From Onchocerca lupi (taxonomy: Eukaryota > Nematoda > Chromadorea > Rhabditida > Onchocercidae): a DNA stretch of 64,000 nt. Positions 12,569-26,375 of the stretch are shown here, one piece after another. The DNA lies in contig JAOVVO010000377.1 in the NCBI GenBank assembly GCA_028564675.1, positions 1-64,000 on the forward strand. Reading direction: 5' to 3'. Both the position numbers and the translations under genes were made by a program. Position 1 is the stretch's first letter. Each line of letters starts with the position of its first letter. The notes beneath the pieces were generated by a model. The model had not been told where the DNA came from. It was given only the letters and a program-made list of their open reading frames with translations, and did no database searches.

Positions 12569-15535
12569 CTATACAACACTGCCGTATTTTTTGTCATAAT
12601 ATTCGTTTAAATAGTGTTTTATAGTTTTTTGCAGACCGTCCTTGAAGGTAGTTCTATTTTTCCAGTTCAATTCTCGAGAAATTTTAGTAAAATCGATGGA
12701 ATAACATCGGTCATGATATGGCCGATCCATTACAGGCTCGAATGTTGGTGAAGTATTTTTCCTGAAAAATCATTCAAATTTGAACTTTCCATATGTTTAC
12801 GCCTTTACATTTTATATTGATATTTGAATTCTTTCGCTTTAGTGAGATTGATAATTTGTAAAAAATATTAAATAACCCATTTATGATTTCTCTTCTCAGT
12901 TATAAAGTTGCAAACATTTGCTACAACAAGAAACAGCCACTAAAAGATATGAGAATATATTACACACATATATCGATTTATTAATACAAAATTTAACCGT
13001 TTCAACAATTCGTTGACAGTTTGATGAATCAGCATAGTAACATCATAGTTAGAGATTTCGAATTCCGTCCCAATATTATAAATTTCACCAATTTTGCCCA
13101 TTTCACATACACATCTGATTGCATCCGTACAATCATCAACATAAATCCAACTCCTATAATTCCTCGTTTAATTATCATCTGTCAGGAATGGTTGCAAAGA
13201 ATGCTGGAACGAAGAGTTTCAGATTTAGAGAATCATTTAATTCAAGAAGATTCTAGACTTTCCCTGGTACTAGGAGATTGAAATCTCCATGAGCCGGATT
13301 CCAACCTTGTATGCATCCCATCGCCCATTAGTGGATAAGGTTTTCCTTCCGCTGCCAACGATATAAATTTAGGAATCAATTTCGATAGGGTTTGATTGGG
13401 TCCGTAAACATTGTTGATCCGAACCATTACAAATGGTATTTTGTAAGAGTGCTAAAAAAATTTCTTCATACCATATGAATGCACACTTAAGTTTTGAAAG
13501 TATATGAATGTGCATATGGAAATATAATTTACAGTTCTTTAGAGGAACATAATGCTAAAATGTGAATAGGCCAACTGGAAACAAATTCTTGCTTAATGCT
13601 GACTATTCTCTCTTTGTTCAGTGTGCTATCAAATTGATTGATGCATATATTTTATGACTTTCTAATGTTGAAAAACTAAAAACTATTTTTTTTACTTTTT
13701 TTAAAAACTAAATTCTCGAAACCACCCAGCAATAATTCTTCATTTACCCAAAATTACTCATCGACAATTTTTCATTTTATCTGTACAGCTTTGATGAATG
13801 GAATGACCAGCTTTACCCAATATGCATTGAGAATCATCTCACAACAAGCTTTACTAGCTGCGTATGGATTCGTCGGATTAAGTGCTGAATATTCCGCATT
13901 GGATGTGTTCCCTTTTTTTGATTCGCCGTAAACTTCATCTGAACAGGAATTCCTACATGAAATCAATAGATTTACGCAATTTTCCGACGTCTGTTTATGA
14001 GCTCAAATATTCACAAGAAGAGAGGAGTTTTGCAAAAAACCATAGGTTCATTCGAGCCACTTTGCTTGAATTATGCATCACTTGCAGATCAAAAAGCAAT
14101 CATTTCGATGCAATAAACAAGTCAGCTAATTTAGCTAGTATAAATATAAAAAACCGTAAGAGGATTGTTGATTTATTGACTGGGCTATATTGAATGATTG
14201 GTAGTTGAAATTTGAAAGAATGTCCGAATTGTACTGGAAAAAGAAAATATAATGATAGGAGAAGAGATATCGGAGAATATAAAGGACAAAGTGTTATGTT
14301 TTAGCAGAAGGTTTAACTGATAAGAACTATAGCTTTAAAAGCTTCAATTGCTATTATATTTATCATTTATATTAAATTATATTTATATGTATATATCAAT
14401 TAATGGATGAATAAATATGCCCATAGTAATATTGGCATATAATTAAAATAAAGAAACATATGGAAATATTTTTAAAATTTAAAAAATGAAACGAACCAGT
14501 GCTGATATGTACAAATCGCTTTATGCCATTGTATCGAAATGCAGCTGCCTCAAGCAATGTTGTCATTGACATAACATTTTCTTCAATGGTACCAATCCGA
14601 TCGGCGTATGATTTATCAACATGTGTCATTGCGGCAAAATGTATGATTGTATCAATCTAGATAAGTAATTTGATAAATTACGATAGAAACAATTATCTGC
14701 ATAGAATTGCAAAAGTCTTGATATTTTTTAACAGGCAAACTCTTCTCCAATTCTATTTAGCAAAAAAGATCAGGAATAAATAAGGGAATAGAAATCATTT
14801 GAAAATAAAATCCATATTGATGAAATACCAGAAAATAAGCGCCTCATTGTTGTGTATACGTATGCGAGTGCGCCAAAACACCGGTATCTCCAGTACTCAC
14901 TATTATCGCTTTTTTCCTCGGTTGAGAAAGAAAATATAACAATTCCAGAAAATTACAATTTTTAAATGAAGATGAAGTAATGGATGAACGGACTCATCTC
15001 TCCTCATTTCACAACAAGATTCTATTAAACATAATCACCTGATAGTCTTTGAGTAAATTGAGGAGCAAATCAATATCTCTAATTGTTCCTTTAATAAATT
15101 TGTAACGATTCGATTGCCGAACTTTAGCAGCAAGATTTCTTTCCCGAATTTCATATGTCAATTTATCGATGTTAACAAATCTAAAATGATTTTTCTTTTC
15201 TCTAACGCATATCCATAATTTAATCAGTATATGCTCTAAGCTGCCATATAAATATGTATCGGAATAATGTACTGCTTAGTATTCAAATATCTATCATTCG
15301 AACTTATATTCTTCATGATTTCATCTCTGAATTAAAAATGAAACAAAGGCATCTTTTTTTTTTTTTCAATTTTAAACTTGATTTTAAAGCAAGAATTGAA
15401 AAACAGTTATCCGTTAATTAGGAATTATACCTTCTACCTTGCTGTGTGCCATTTTTGAAATACAGAGTTAATGAAATTGGAGCCAATAAATCCACAGCCA
15501 CCAGTTATCAATACAGAACTTGGTTGATATGACAT
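12569..15535 (-). CDS. rml-2: dTDP-glucose 4,6-dehydratase (RmlB type, C. elegans RML-2 like)
   Basis: Seven minus-strand exons (15535-15438, 15180-15039, 14656-14497, 13938-13817, 13451-13306, 13153-12998, 12761-12569) join in phase to 338 residues, the usual RmlB length. The enzyme is an extended short-chain dehydrogenase that converts dTDP-glucose to dTDP-4-keto-6-deoxyglucose, the committed step towards dTDP-rhamnose in the cytosol. The Rossmann motif TGGCGFIGS lies near residue 12. STDEVYGESK and the catalytic NPYAASK (Tyr159, Lys163) follow, then VMVRINNVYGPNQ and RSWIYVDDC. The C-terminus has the family's RPYHDRCYSID. All key residues are present and no frame breaks are seen, so the gene looks functional. 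In C. elegans the pathway is linked to the surface coat and molting; the same role here is inferred. Confidence 0.93.
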
Positions 15536-18039
15536 TTGTCTGCATAACTTTTTATTTTTAAAATTTTTTTTTATTATTTATATTTTTATCTTTCAAATTT
15601 TAGAGAATAACTTCTTCGCAAATAGATAGCACAGTCTCACTATTTCATCATTATTCGAAGGACTAGAGAGCTAAAATACTTAAGCTTGTTGATTGGAGTA
15701 GAAAAGCACCATCAAATCGGCTTTCATGTGATCAGGCAGATGATAAAAAAGAGATAAGAATGCTTAAAACAACTCTGTTTGGACTTATTCATCAGAATCT
15801 GATGTTCACAAATCTTAGTGAGTTGTGGATAAAAATAAAAAGATAAGCAAACAAATAAAGAAAAGTTAAAAATAATCGAATTAATAATATCAAAATGAAC
15901 AACTAAATATATGAATGAAATATAATATGTGAATAAATGAGATGTGATTAAGGGAAATAAACAGATAACCTTTCTCTTAATTTCTCAATGACCTATTTTC
16001 GAGTTATCACTCAGAGTATTCATATTTGTGAGCATTTACCGATTCGGAGTTTGCTATAGATGGATAAAGTCAACTTTTTTGTGACAGTTTAAATTTAAAA
16101 TTATAATTTTTATGGAGATCCTCTCGATCGATAAGAATGATAAATATAGCATTCAAGTATGATAAGATATGATTCTATCACCAAGCAAGACCAATCCTTG
16201 TTGCACACGAATTATTCTATGCTAGTTGGCTCAAAAATGGTGCTAATTATAAAACAAAGTATTTGTTTGTTTTGAGTGAAACAAATTTGTAAAAAGTATC
16301 GAAGCAAATTACTGATGGTAAGAAAACAACGCAACGAATTTACTTTCCAAACAAAACTGAATTGCTTCTAAAATGTGCTCTTTAGATAATCTTACCTTTA
16401 ATAGTTTTACTCTGAATTTGAAGTCATTCAAATCGTCAGTGTTGCATGCTTTATAGATAATGAGATTGCATTTGCATATGTGCAGAATGCAGTTAGCTTA
16501 GTATGATTGATTATATTTATGCGTTTGATGCACAATGCTCCGAACGAACCAACTGGATCTCTCTCGTTCAGTTCTTAGAATGAGTGCTTTAATTGGAAAT
16601 TTGTTTGCAAGATTATCTTTTGGTTTGCGTCAACTTTCGAATAATTATCATCCATTTTATCTTTATATCTCCCAGTTGAATGGATAAGGAAACTTTTAGA
16701 TTACGTAAGTAAATGTCTGATAATTATCATATTATCCAGAGAACCAATTTTCTTTCTTGATCAGTTTCTACAAAGTTTGTAAGAACTATGTCGAAATTAA
16801 AGAATTGTTCATTAGATCATTTTTCATAGTCGACTTAAACACTGAAATATCGAAATAGCATATGCTATTGGAAATTTTGTAAAACATGCTGACAAACCAC
16901 GAATCGAAATATTTGAAAGCGTATTTCCCGTTTGATCAAATTTATTTGATATCTAACTGAGAATTGATCTATTGATACTATTGTATTTGCTACTTTTAAA
17001 AATTATTCTTAGGAAGTAAATTTCCTAGTAGTCCTCATGTTTCCGACCTATTATATCTAAATTTTTTACTTTAATATCTTCATTGAAACCTCTTGATTTA
17101 GTTACCATTTAATCGTTGAAGTGATATCATACATAATGAAGTTTCCATCTTCATCTCTAAACCTTATGCAAATTTACAGGAAGTAATAACAGTAATTGCA
17201 GATTCTACTCTTTCAGTAAGTTCGATTGTTCTGTATCATGATGTCATTGTGCCGTAACCAAAGATTACAGTAATTTACCTAAACTACTGTAATTATTCCA
17301 TTGCAAATATGAATCAAACGAAAGATTCAATTATGAGCTTTTTTACGGATTTTCAAAGAAATATTCTTAAACATGGGCAAATTTATAACTTTTGTGTGAC
17401 TCCCGAGTCTTCATAAATTTGGAGAGTGCAAACATGAAACTTTTAATAGTATATAATATCGAGATCCTTGATAATCTTAAACAAAAGAGAAGTCCTAAAA
17501 TATTTCTATAATATTTCCAGAACTATTCTTCAGAACGGAAGGTAAAATTACGTAAAGATTTCAGATGAACAGCAGCTATACCATCATATTTTTATCCTGA
17601 ACGAAATAACTGATTCGGACGATAGTTTCAAGAATTCTGGATAATCACAGTAAGTGGTTTTATTGCAAGATTTTTGGTTTAACTTGGGAGAAGAAATTTC
17701 ATGCATGACTACCATAACAGTGACTTCTCAGAAAGACATTAATTTCATAGTATTTCATTCTGTCTTTAGTTTCTCTAAAAATAATCTGTAAGTTACAAAG
17801 TGGCACTTACTACTGGGAAATTAATTTCATGAAAGAGACGAATTTTGTTTGAAGAAAGAATTTATTAATAGACGGAATAATTACGAACAATTATCTGAGA
17901 ATATCACTAGATATTCTTTTATCGCTTGTAGAAACGAGTACTGCTCCTTGAGTCGATTGTTGTGTCGATCTGAATTGAACTGTTGCTACTGTCGGATCGG
18001 TGTAACTTCGAAATTAAACTCCTGTAGAAAACCTCACTC

Positions 18040-18222
18040 TGCTCCAAAACTCGACTTTTTAAATCTTTTCGGCACTCCTCCTCTTCTACTGATTTCCAAC
18101 GTAACGCCTCATGATTGGTCGATTTCGATTTGTTTATCCGTTAATCGGAGCGTTTTGGCGGTAATTATGTTTATTCTTTTGCTTCCCTTTGAAAACTATT
18201 TTCGCGCTTCTTGACCTTTAAC
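18040..18222 (-). repeat. Dispersed ~190-bp repeat, copy A (inverted relative to copy B)
   Basis: The reverse complement of this stretch aligns by eye with 28559-28750. Shared blocks in order are GTTAAA.GTCAA.AAGCGC, CCAAAACGCTCCGATTA, AATCATGA.GCG.TACG, TTGGAAATCA, GGAGGAG and GTTTTGGAGCA, with similar spacing. No long open frame is conserved between copies and no terminal repeats or target duplications are obvious. It may be an old non-autonomous element or a shared regulatory or structured-RNA element. Confidence 0.7.
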
Positions 18223-18839
18223 ACTCTTGCTTATAATAATTACAACTTTCGGATTTCACAGTGCTTACTCAGTGATTTCACTGGTTATTCAGTAGCTAAA
18301 CAGTGGTTGCAAGGTAGAGTTACAAGTGGTTAAGAGATGTGTTTAAACACACAGAGATATGTTTTAACTTTCCGAAATCAACTACTGCTAATCAGTTTTT
18401 AATGATCTTTTTTTCCTAAACCATTTCCAATCAATAAAATCAGAAATCGCTCTCCCAACAAATCCTTCCTATGTATGTAACTGTTTTAGGAAATTTCATA
18501 AAACAAAATTAGTCACAATTTCGCAAACTTGCTAATTGCACTGCTTTTCTTTAATCTTTGAATTTTTAAAATTTGTAAGAAAATTCTCACATCCAAACAG
18601 CTTTAAAGGGTGAAACTAATTACAAGTTAATGAAGTCACACTAGAAAGTGCCAATTTCAAATGAAGAATTTGGCAAGTGACACAGCGTCTATCATAGACG
18701 GCGTTCTGCAATCTCACCCAACAAAAATTTTCGCATTTTATTGCAATCGAATTAAAAACAATTTATGGTTTGTAGATTCTTCGTATCTCTGTCAATTAGC
18801 AATATGTCTCGAATAGTGCCATCAGGTAACACTCTCACT

Positions 18840-19140
18840 TCTTAAAGGCTTGACTGACTTCCCTCAGCCACTAACTCATCCTGCCTTATCTCGCATCCAA
18901 TCGACGCAGTGCTGCCCTTTACGGAACCCCAGTCCCAAAGTATTGCACGTCCAACCGTCAAGTACAGCCAAGTGAACTTTCACGTCGAACCAATGCATGC
19001 AAGTGAAACACGCAAGCAGGAATTACGCTGCAATGGATGCCCACCCGTTGCAGCGCTATAATTAGGCAAGTACCGCATCGATCGGCGTTAGTGCCTGTAT
19101 TGGCGGGAGGGTTTTGCGGGCGTCATAGATGTCAAGGCCT
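18840..19140. promoter_or_regulatory. GC-rich block upstream of PP2A
   Basis: By eye this stretch has far more G, C and CpG than the flanks (for example around CGCATCGATCGGCG and GGCGGGAGGGTTTTGCGGGCG). No open frame explains it. It lies about 1 kb before the PP2A start codon and is a candidate promoter or enhancer. This is inferred from composition only. Confidence 0.35.
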
Positions 19141-20090
19141 GTTTGTTGTCTTTTTTGTTAGAATTTAACATTTCAACATATTCTCTCTTCAATGCTTCTT
19201 TGCCAAATTAAGCCGCAGCACTTGTGATGACACGATAGCGTGCATGGAAGTTAATTATTTCAAGATAAATTTAGAGTAAATTTTAGCAAAATAAGTGAAA
19301 CCATAAGTCGGACTGGATATATTATTTCCATCATGGTATATATTTGCTAGATTGTCCTATTCTGTTCTTCATTCATCTTTTCTTCCTGAGAAAAAAAGGA
19401 GGAATTTATGAGTTTTTTTGTGAAAATGACAACTATTGATATTCGTCTACCAATTACTATGATGTATCACTTATTCGGAAGAAAGTGTAAGATATGAGTT
19501 GTATGAAGTTTAACATGCTATAGTTCCCTTATACTACTGTCTTTTCGTTGCTAACAACATTGCTGTTTTGAGTGTAGGCCTAGGTATAGTCTTCATTATT
19601 CTTCTCAAATTTAAACCAAATACCTTCCTTTCCTGTATCGAATGTTGCACGCTCCAGAACCTACTGAATGATTCATCATTGATTATAGCAGATGAGGTCA
19701 CCATTAGCGGATGATTTTTATTAATTTATTTCGTCATATTTCTGCTTGAAAATTTTATCGTCTCTTCTATAGTCTAGCATTTCTTATTCTTATTGGGGGA
19801 AAGTCAGATAGGATATTTCGGCGCAGTTGTTCCTCGAGAAATGAAATTATGCATTTATGGATTATTTTAAAGAAGTTATTCAACCGAGTTGGTTATTTTA
19901 TTGGAGAGTGTGACGTACTCTTGTTAGTGCATCGTTGTGATTGAATGCTGTTTATAAGACTTAATTTTAAATAGAAATTGAAGGGAATTGGTGGTGACAT
20001 TTGCTTTTATCACTATCGTCGCACACAGCGCATTTTCACTTCACTTGCTTCACTTATCAGTTGTGGATGTTTTAGGTGGCTGAGAAAAAT

Positions 20091-23000
20091 ATGGACTCAC
20101 CTCCTAAGAGTGCTGCAGCAATTCCATCTGCATCTGCTGGTGATGCAGCTCAACGGTCTCAGTTGAAAGAACTAGATCAATGGATCGAGCAACTGTATAA
20201 CTGTGAACAACTTTCTGAGAATCAAGTGAAAATTTTATGTGACAAGGTCATTTTCCAGTTTCTTTTTTTTCTGAATTTTTCAGACAAGTTAGCCGGATAA
20301 GAACTTACTGCCAATATATATATTGCTTTGTTCTTGAATATGATATTTTGTATCCTGAGTATTAGTTCCTAATTGATTGTACTATTCATCTGGAGATTAG
20401 ACCAGATTAATAATCTTTTATCTATATCAATAGTATAGGGAATGCTCAAAGCATTGATTAACTAAATTCCGATTACTTTAAGATATATTTCACTAAGATC
20501 ATTTCCAACATCATATATGCTGTATTGTGGATATGATAAATTTTTAATTCTCAAATGAATATCTTGCGATCCAGCTTCGCTTCGTCTTTTTTTTATTACG
20601 GAAGGGAGTGATGATTCGTGTGATTTTTCTATATGAAAAATAAGTGTTATGAGTTTTTTCTTTTTTTTTTTTAATCAATAAGTGTTATGAGTTTTTTCTT
20701 TTTTTTTTTTTTTTTTTTGACCACAGTATTTCGAATGCGAAAAAGACATTGCATCGCATGTTGATAGTGAAGTTTAGTTTTAATGATTATCGCTCTACAT
20801 TTAATGGATAATAATTCCGTGTAATTTGAGGCTAGAAAAGTTTAGTATGATTAACATTCGGGTAAATATTAACGGACTTATGATTATCCTAAAATTATTA
20901 AGATCTGAAAGATCTATTTTAATGCTTGCAGTGGTGTTATTTGCTTAGATTAGTCCTTTTGTTTTCACTGTAATTTCATGATTTTGTTTTTACCTGTAAT
21001 TTTATAAGAGCTTTCTTTTATTATCAGACGATGAGAACGGTAAAAATGAGACAGGTATGAGGCTGAGTTAAATATGAAGTTTATGAAAACAAGAAATTTA
21101 ACATCATTATTACCAAACATCACCATCAGAATTAGAATTAAGCTCTTCATTAACAGCATTTTTTTCTAGAATCCAAATTAGATTCTTCCCTTACACTTAA
21201 ATCATTTTTTTTTTTTTTTTATAAATTCTAGAAACTTCGAACATGCTTATAACATATTTCAGCGGCTCAATTAGCATAGACTAGTTCAGTTTTAATGGAT
21301 CGATTGATTGAGATGCTTTGACAACAGGCATTATGAAGCCTATCTAAATTTGAGTACGTTATTATGTTTTTGATGAGATCGCCCCACAACCAGAATACGA
21401 ATGATTAAAGATATTTTATTGATAGGTTCACTAAAATATTACAATTTAGGCGAAAGAAATATTGCAAACAGAATCAAATGTCCAGGAAGTAAAATGTCCG
21501 GTAACAGTTTGTGGAGATGTTCATGGACAGTTTCATGATTTATTGGAACTCTTTAAAATGGGTGGCAAGGCTCCAGATACGAATTATCTTTTCATGGGAG
21601 ATTATGTCGATAGAGGATACCATTCTGTTGAAACAGTTACACTACTAGTTTGTCTCAAAGTATGCTTTTTCTTTTATTAGTGAACAATAATTTCACTGAT
21701 CCTTCTATAATTTGAATGAGATTTTACTGAATTTTCTATGATTTCAATATGGTTTTAGGTGCGTTATAAAGAACGTGTTACCATTCTGCGAGGCAATCAT
21801 GAGTCACGGCAGATTACTCAGGTATTTCAGTTGTGAGGAATTTTCCCGTATATAATCGTCTTAAATACTTTGTTTGGATGTTGATATAGTTCCTGTTAAG
21901 TCTTAATTAGAGCTATGTACAGAAAAGTTTGCAATAAATATTATTAGTAGGGAAATACTAAATTATTTTAGTTGAAAAAAAAAAAAACTGCTTTTAGGTT
22001 TATGGTTTCTACGACGAATGCTTACGTAAATATGGCAATTCTAATGTTTGGAAGTATTTTACGGATCTGTTTGATTATCTTCCTCTGACGGCATTAGTTG
22101 ATGGACAGATATTTTGTTTGCATGGTGGTCTTTCGCCATCTATCGATAGTCTCGATCATATTCGTTCACTTGATAGGCTTCAAGAAGTACCACATGAAGG
22201 TGATTACATTTCTCTTCAAAATTTATTCAATTTTTGGTCATACAATTTTTGGACGGGCTAGGAACCTATTTTTGGGTAGTTTGTATGCTATATTTTCTTT
22301 ATTGTTCTTTATAGATTATCAATGAAATTTTCATGAGCAATTTTTTGCAGGACCAATGTGTGATTTGCTGTGGTCAGATCCTGATGACCGTGGGGGCTGG
22401 GGCATTTCTCCACGAGGAGCTGGTTATACATTTGGGCAAGATATATCAGAAACTTTCAATCATGGTAATGGTCTCACATTAATTTCCAGAGCTCATCAAC
22501 TTGTCATGGAGGTAATCTTTAATTTTTTTGGTTAAATGTATACATTTTAACTTCCTTAATTATTTCTTAATTTTCGTAGCTATAGGCCTGCAGTAACGTA
22601 GCTTTTCCACTATCATTTTTACGAATTACTTTGTAGGCAATTTTTAAAAGAAAATTCAAAAACACTTTAAGTATTTTTCAACTGAATGACTTAACTTCAG
22701 AGTTGAAAATTCAGTAATCTAGCTTTATGAAGTGAGCTATTGATTATAATTCTACATTCCTGTGGCTGATCTTATTTCTCAGTATTTAGTCTCATCCCTT
22801 ATTATTAAGCTATTCATTTATTGACTTCATTTATTTCTTTTGTTCAACGCTCATTTAGTGATTTAATGAAATTTGCTGTTCACTAAAATTGATTGGGATC
22901 AAAATTCATGTATTATAAATTCGCAGGGTTATAACTGGAGTCACGACCGTAATGTTGTGACTGTATTTTCGGCACCGAATTACTGTTATCGTTGTGCAAA

Positions 23001-23118
23001 TCAAGCAGCCATGGTTGAGCTAGATGATGAACTGCGATACTCATTTTTGCAGTTTGATCCGGCTCCGAGAAAAACAGAAACAAATGTCGTTAGACAGACT
23101 CCTGACTATTTCCTCTGA
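20091..23118 (+). CDS. let-92: Serine/threonine protein phosphatase 2A catalytic subunit (LET-92 like)
   Basis: Six exons (20091-20246, 21450-21659, 21759-21821, 21998-22199, 22351-22511, 22927-23118) join in phase to 327 residues. PP2A catalytic subunits run to about 310-320, so only the N-terminus is a little longer (MDSPPKSAAAIPSASAGDAA). Metal-binding and catalytic motifs are intact: CGDVHGQ (from residue 73), GDYVDRG, RGNHESRQ, LHGGLSP, SAPNYCYR. The tail ends in TPDYFL, whose terminal leucine is methylated in PP2A. LDQWIEQL and EVKCPVTVCGD separate it from PP4 and PP6. The enzyme works with scaffold and B subunits in the cytosol and nucleus to control the cell cycle and signalling. A TTTTAG acceptor lies 15 bases before the ATG, a likely spliced-leader site. 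An AATAAA is at 23351-23356. Confidence 0.97.
20640..20718 (+). repeat. Tandem duplication of a 38-bp T-rich unit in intron 1 of PP2A
   Basis: The unit begins ATAAGTGTTATGAG followed by a long T run and occurs twice in direct, abutting order, starting at 20640 and 20678. The second copy has a longer T run. It is an ordinary local duplication inside an intron. Confidence 0.8.
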
Positions 23119-24944
23119 TGATTTGAAAATTTTTTCTAGTATGAGCTTTTTGATTGTGTCTATTTCGTTTCTTAAAGTGAGAAATATTTCAGGAACAACA
23201 TTTTTTGAACGATTTGTTTCTGATTGTAGTAGGAGAATTTTCGGTTTCTTTTTATCCTTTAAGTTGAATTTGACGAAACTACAGCTAATGCGTTGACTCT
23301 GTGCCCTTCAGTGAATATGCACGACCGGTTCTGAACACAGTCAGCGAATTAATAAAGCAGCTGGCCTTTGAAATCACAGTGCCAAGTTTTGAATTGCTTT
23401 TCACCGGGATATTCCTTTAATAGAAATTGTTTGTTATGGATTGTCTCACATGAACTTAATTTAATTGTCTTTCTTTTTTTAAGCAGTAATTCGTGTACTT
23501 CTGGATGCATTTTTTGTTTAATGAAATAGATCAAAATGTCACATGTGCTGCAATTTTTTTCTCAGATAAATTTTGATTTTAACAATTGTGCTGGAATATC
23601 TTCAAGAAGTAGATAATTTAACAATTTCTTTGTTTCAATTTTCACGATAATCAAGATTGGGAACCTCAGTGTGACAGAAGTTTATATTTTTCGAATTCAT
23701 CTTGAAGAAAAAATCGGAGGAAGAATCCAGGATTAGCTGATCCAAGAGAACAGCTTTTATTATACGGCAAAAACAGAAATCAATTGGATATCAGTAAGTG
23801 ACTGAAAGATCGATATTTATTATCAATACATAAAAACACAAAATATGATCATATACTGTTACAAATCTAAATTATAGCAATCTGCACTTAACTGTAAATA
23901 GTAACAAGATTACTTAGAAAACAGATGGAGTTTTGCATAACAAGATAAGGAATAATGTCAAAAATTGATAAAGTATGGAAAATGAATGGAAGTAAATAGG
24001 ATTAGTTAAAGCAACAAATTTTGAAGATTCTAGAAAGAAGGGATTCACGCACTTCATGTTTGAAATGCTTTAGATGGAAGCATCGGAATACTAAGGAACC
24101 GATAATTTTTAAATACTTCATATAATTACATAGTCCGTTTAATCCAAATCTAGGAATTTAAGGCATCATTGCAGGAACACCGATAAAAGCGCAACAAAGA
24201 TCGAATGATTCCGAATAAATAGTATTATTCTTGTTAAAAGTTTACCATTTACACATACGATTCTATTCGCCAGGATGAAGAGTTTAGAAAACAAAACGAG
24301 ACAATAAATTAAATAAATCAAAAGCTGTGTGCAAAAAATGATCGATGCCATAAAACACATCGCATAAGTGACCTTGCGAGGAAACGGAAACACGTTTTTA
24401 AGTAGCGTGAAGACAAGAAATACTAGCAGTGGAAATCACAAGTAAGGAAATGCAGTTGATAAGGAAAGAAGATTTATTGACACAAACCAAGAGTCTTTAA
24501 AAAATTTATAGTAAATCATTTAAATTATGACTGGAATATGGTTACTTCCAAAGCGTGCTTAATAATATCAAAGATGCTTTGAAAAACTTGTAAAGCATTA
24601 AAAATGCAACTGGAGGCAGCAGTATTGAAAAATTATCCTCATAATTACCAACTTAACAATGGAAAGTAATTTTCGTGGAAAAGAGAATACACTTTTTCTT
24701 ATTTAAGCAAAATCTGAAACGCTTAGTCAAGAACGAAACAATAAAGCGATTGAAAAGAAAAATATAAATGATAAGGCATATTTCTTAAAAAAGCTTACGG
24801 GGATAATTAACAAAATCTGACACCGATTCGAAGCTAATCTGAATTGTAAGACGTGAAAATGGCACTATCTTTTCAAACCACTGATTTGCAGATTAACTGA
24901 ATGCATTTTCGCGTTCCAAGTGAAAAGTAAAAAAACGAATTCTA
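23119..24944. other. Convergent 3' region between PP2A and the Rac gene
   Basis: Contains the PP2A 3' untranslated region and, on the far side, the 3' flank of the minus-strand GTPase. Open frames such as 24166-24393 have no splice context or family resemblance. No further gene is seen. Confidence 0.6.
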
Positions 24945-26375
24945 CTACAGAACCGCACAATTTTTATTTTTACCAATTGGCTTGGGTGCTATTACTGCTC
25001 GAACTGCTTCTTCAAATACCTGAAATATTTAGCTTCTATAAAATTAAAGAACTATGGAGAAGATATCAGGCTTTAAAAGGTTTTGTTTTCTTTATTTCAA
25101 ACACAATGTCTTGGAAATCTTACCTCAATCCAGAATTGCAATAACTGGACTGACTTCTGTACTGGTAATCTAAAGGATCTCAAAACTTGTTAAAGCAATG
25201 AAGAGAAAAATAATTTAAATGAAAAATGACTTACTGCTTTCAAACCTTGTTGCGTCAAAGCACTACATTCAAGATATTTGACAGCTCTAATTCGCTTTGC
25301 AACTTTTTGTCCCTGGCTTTTAGTAACTGGCTGTTTGCCATCAGCATTCAGCTGCCTTAGAGTTTCCGGATCGTCCCGTAAATCTAACTTCGTTCCTAAA
25401 AACTAAATCAGTCATCCTTTTGTGGAATACAAACTGGAATGTATGAATCGAGTTATAGCAACTTGGCATGTTATTTAATTCAAATTCCAAAGTTCAAGAT
25501 ACGTCATAACTTGCAATTATAAATATTAATACCAACCTATCAATAGAATTGGTGCATCCGGACAGTTATGCCGTATTTCTGGTATCCATTTAGTCAATAC
25601 ATTATCAAAAGACACTGGAGCAACTATGCTAAAACATAACACAAATACATCGGTTTGAGGGTAGCTCAGCGGTCGAAGACGGTCATAATCTTCCTGAAAA
25701 TATTATTATTGTCAAAGTTTGCTGATAGAAGTACTAGAAATTAAGAAATCGTTTTCGAGGGAAATATAAAAGATATAAGTTTACTTACTTGTCCAGCAGT
25801 ATCCCATAAACCTAAATTAACAGGATGTCCGTCGACTGTCATCTGCGCCGAAAAGTTATCAAATCTAAAAAGGTTCATTTATAATTTAAAATAAAAATGC
25901 AGTGCTAATCATAGCCTTTTTTTTTTTTTTTTTTTAATCAGTATAATTACAATCATAAGGGTTTACTGATATTTTCATTTTAATGACAGTTTCTCTATTC
26001 AACGAGTAGTTATCATTAAGAGCAATTGAAATGAAGGAGTTTTCCAGTATTCTAGTATATCTTAGCTTACTAAAAGCTGAAGTAAGGTCCATTACTCAAA
26101 CTATGAACTGAAAATTTACTTTCAAAAGAACTATGAAACAAAACTACTGGTAGCAAAAGCCATAAAGAATGAATTGGATGCAATAAGGCCAATGGAATCA
26201 TTTAGGATATGCATTGAGCAAAACAAAATGAATTTATACATAGTGAAAAAACTAACACAGTTGGAACATATTCTACTGGAAACGAATCAGTTGTATACGA
26301 TATCAGCATACATGTCTTACCAACAGTACCATCACCAACTACAACACATTTGATTTGGCGTGAAGGCAAAGACAT
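24945..26375 (-). CDS. mig-2: Rac/Mtl family GTPase, MIG-2 like
   Basis: Five minus-strand exons (26375-26257, 25864-25789, 25693-25537, 25395-25235, 25019-24945) join in phase to 195 residues, the length of C. elegans MIG-2. Rac-family GTPases switch actin remodelling in cell migration and axon guidance at the plasma membrane. The P-loop GDGTVGKT (14-21), effector loop [44 protein letters not shown] and YLECSALTQQGL are all present. The C-terminus is a prenylation box, CAVL. The N-terminus MSLPSRQIKCVVVGDGTVGK has the short extension seen in MIG-2 and not in CED-10, which is why MIG-2/Mtl was preferred. An acceptor (CTTTTAG) about 80 bases before the ATG is a likely trans-splice site; the leader holds a short upstream open frame. 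Confidence 0.93.

Larger units (their letters stand above)
15536..20090. other. Long intergenic and promoter region upstream of PP2A
   Basis: No gene was supported. Three things stand out. A ~190-bp dispersed repeat copy lies at 18040-18222 and is listed separately. A small odd palindrome (CGTCTATcATAGACG) sits at 18686-18700. A block at about 18840-19140 is markedly richer in G, C and CpG than its surroundings and looks like regulatory DNA for the gene starting at 20091. A 121-codon open frame at 17849-18214 overlaps the repeat and is regarded as chance. Confidence 0.55.

Noticed and set aside
17849..18214. 121-codon open frame with many cysteines
   Set aside because: It overlaps repeat copy A; the matching sequence in copy B does not keep the frame, and no signal peptide or splice context exists.
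22873..22926. Open extension upstream of the last PP2A exon
   Set aside because: It is intron sequence that happens to be in frame; the TTCGCAG acceptor gives the exact family sequence.
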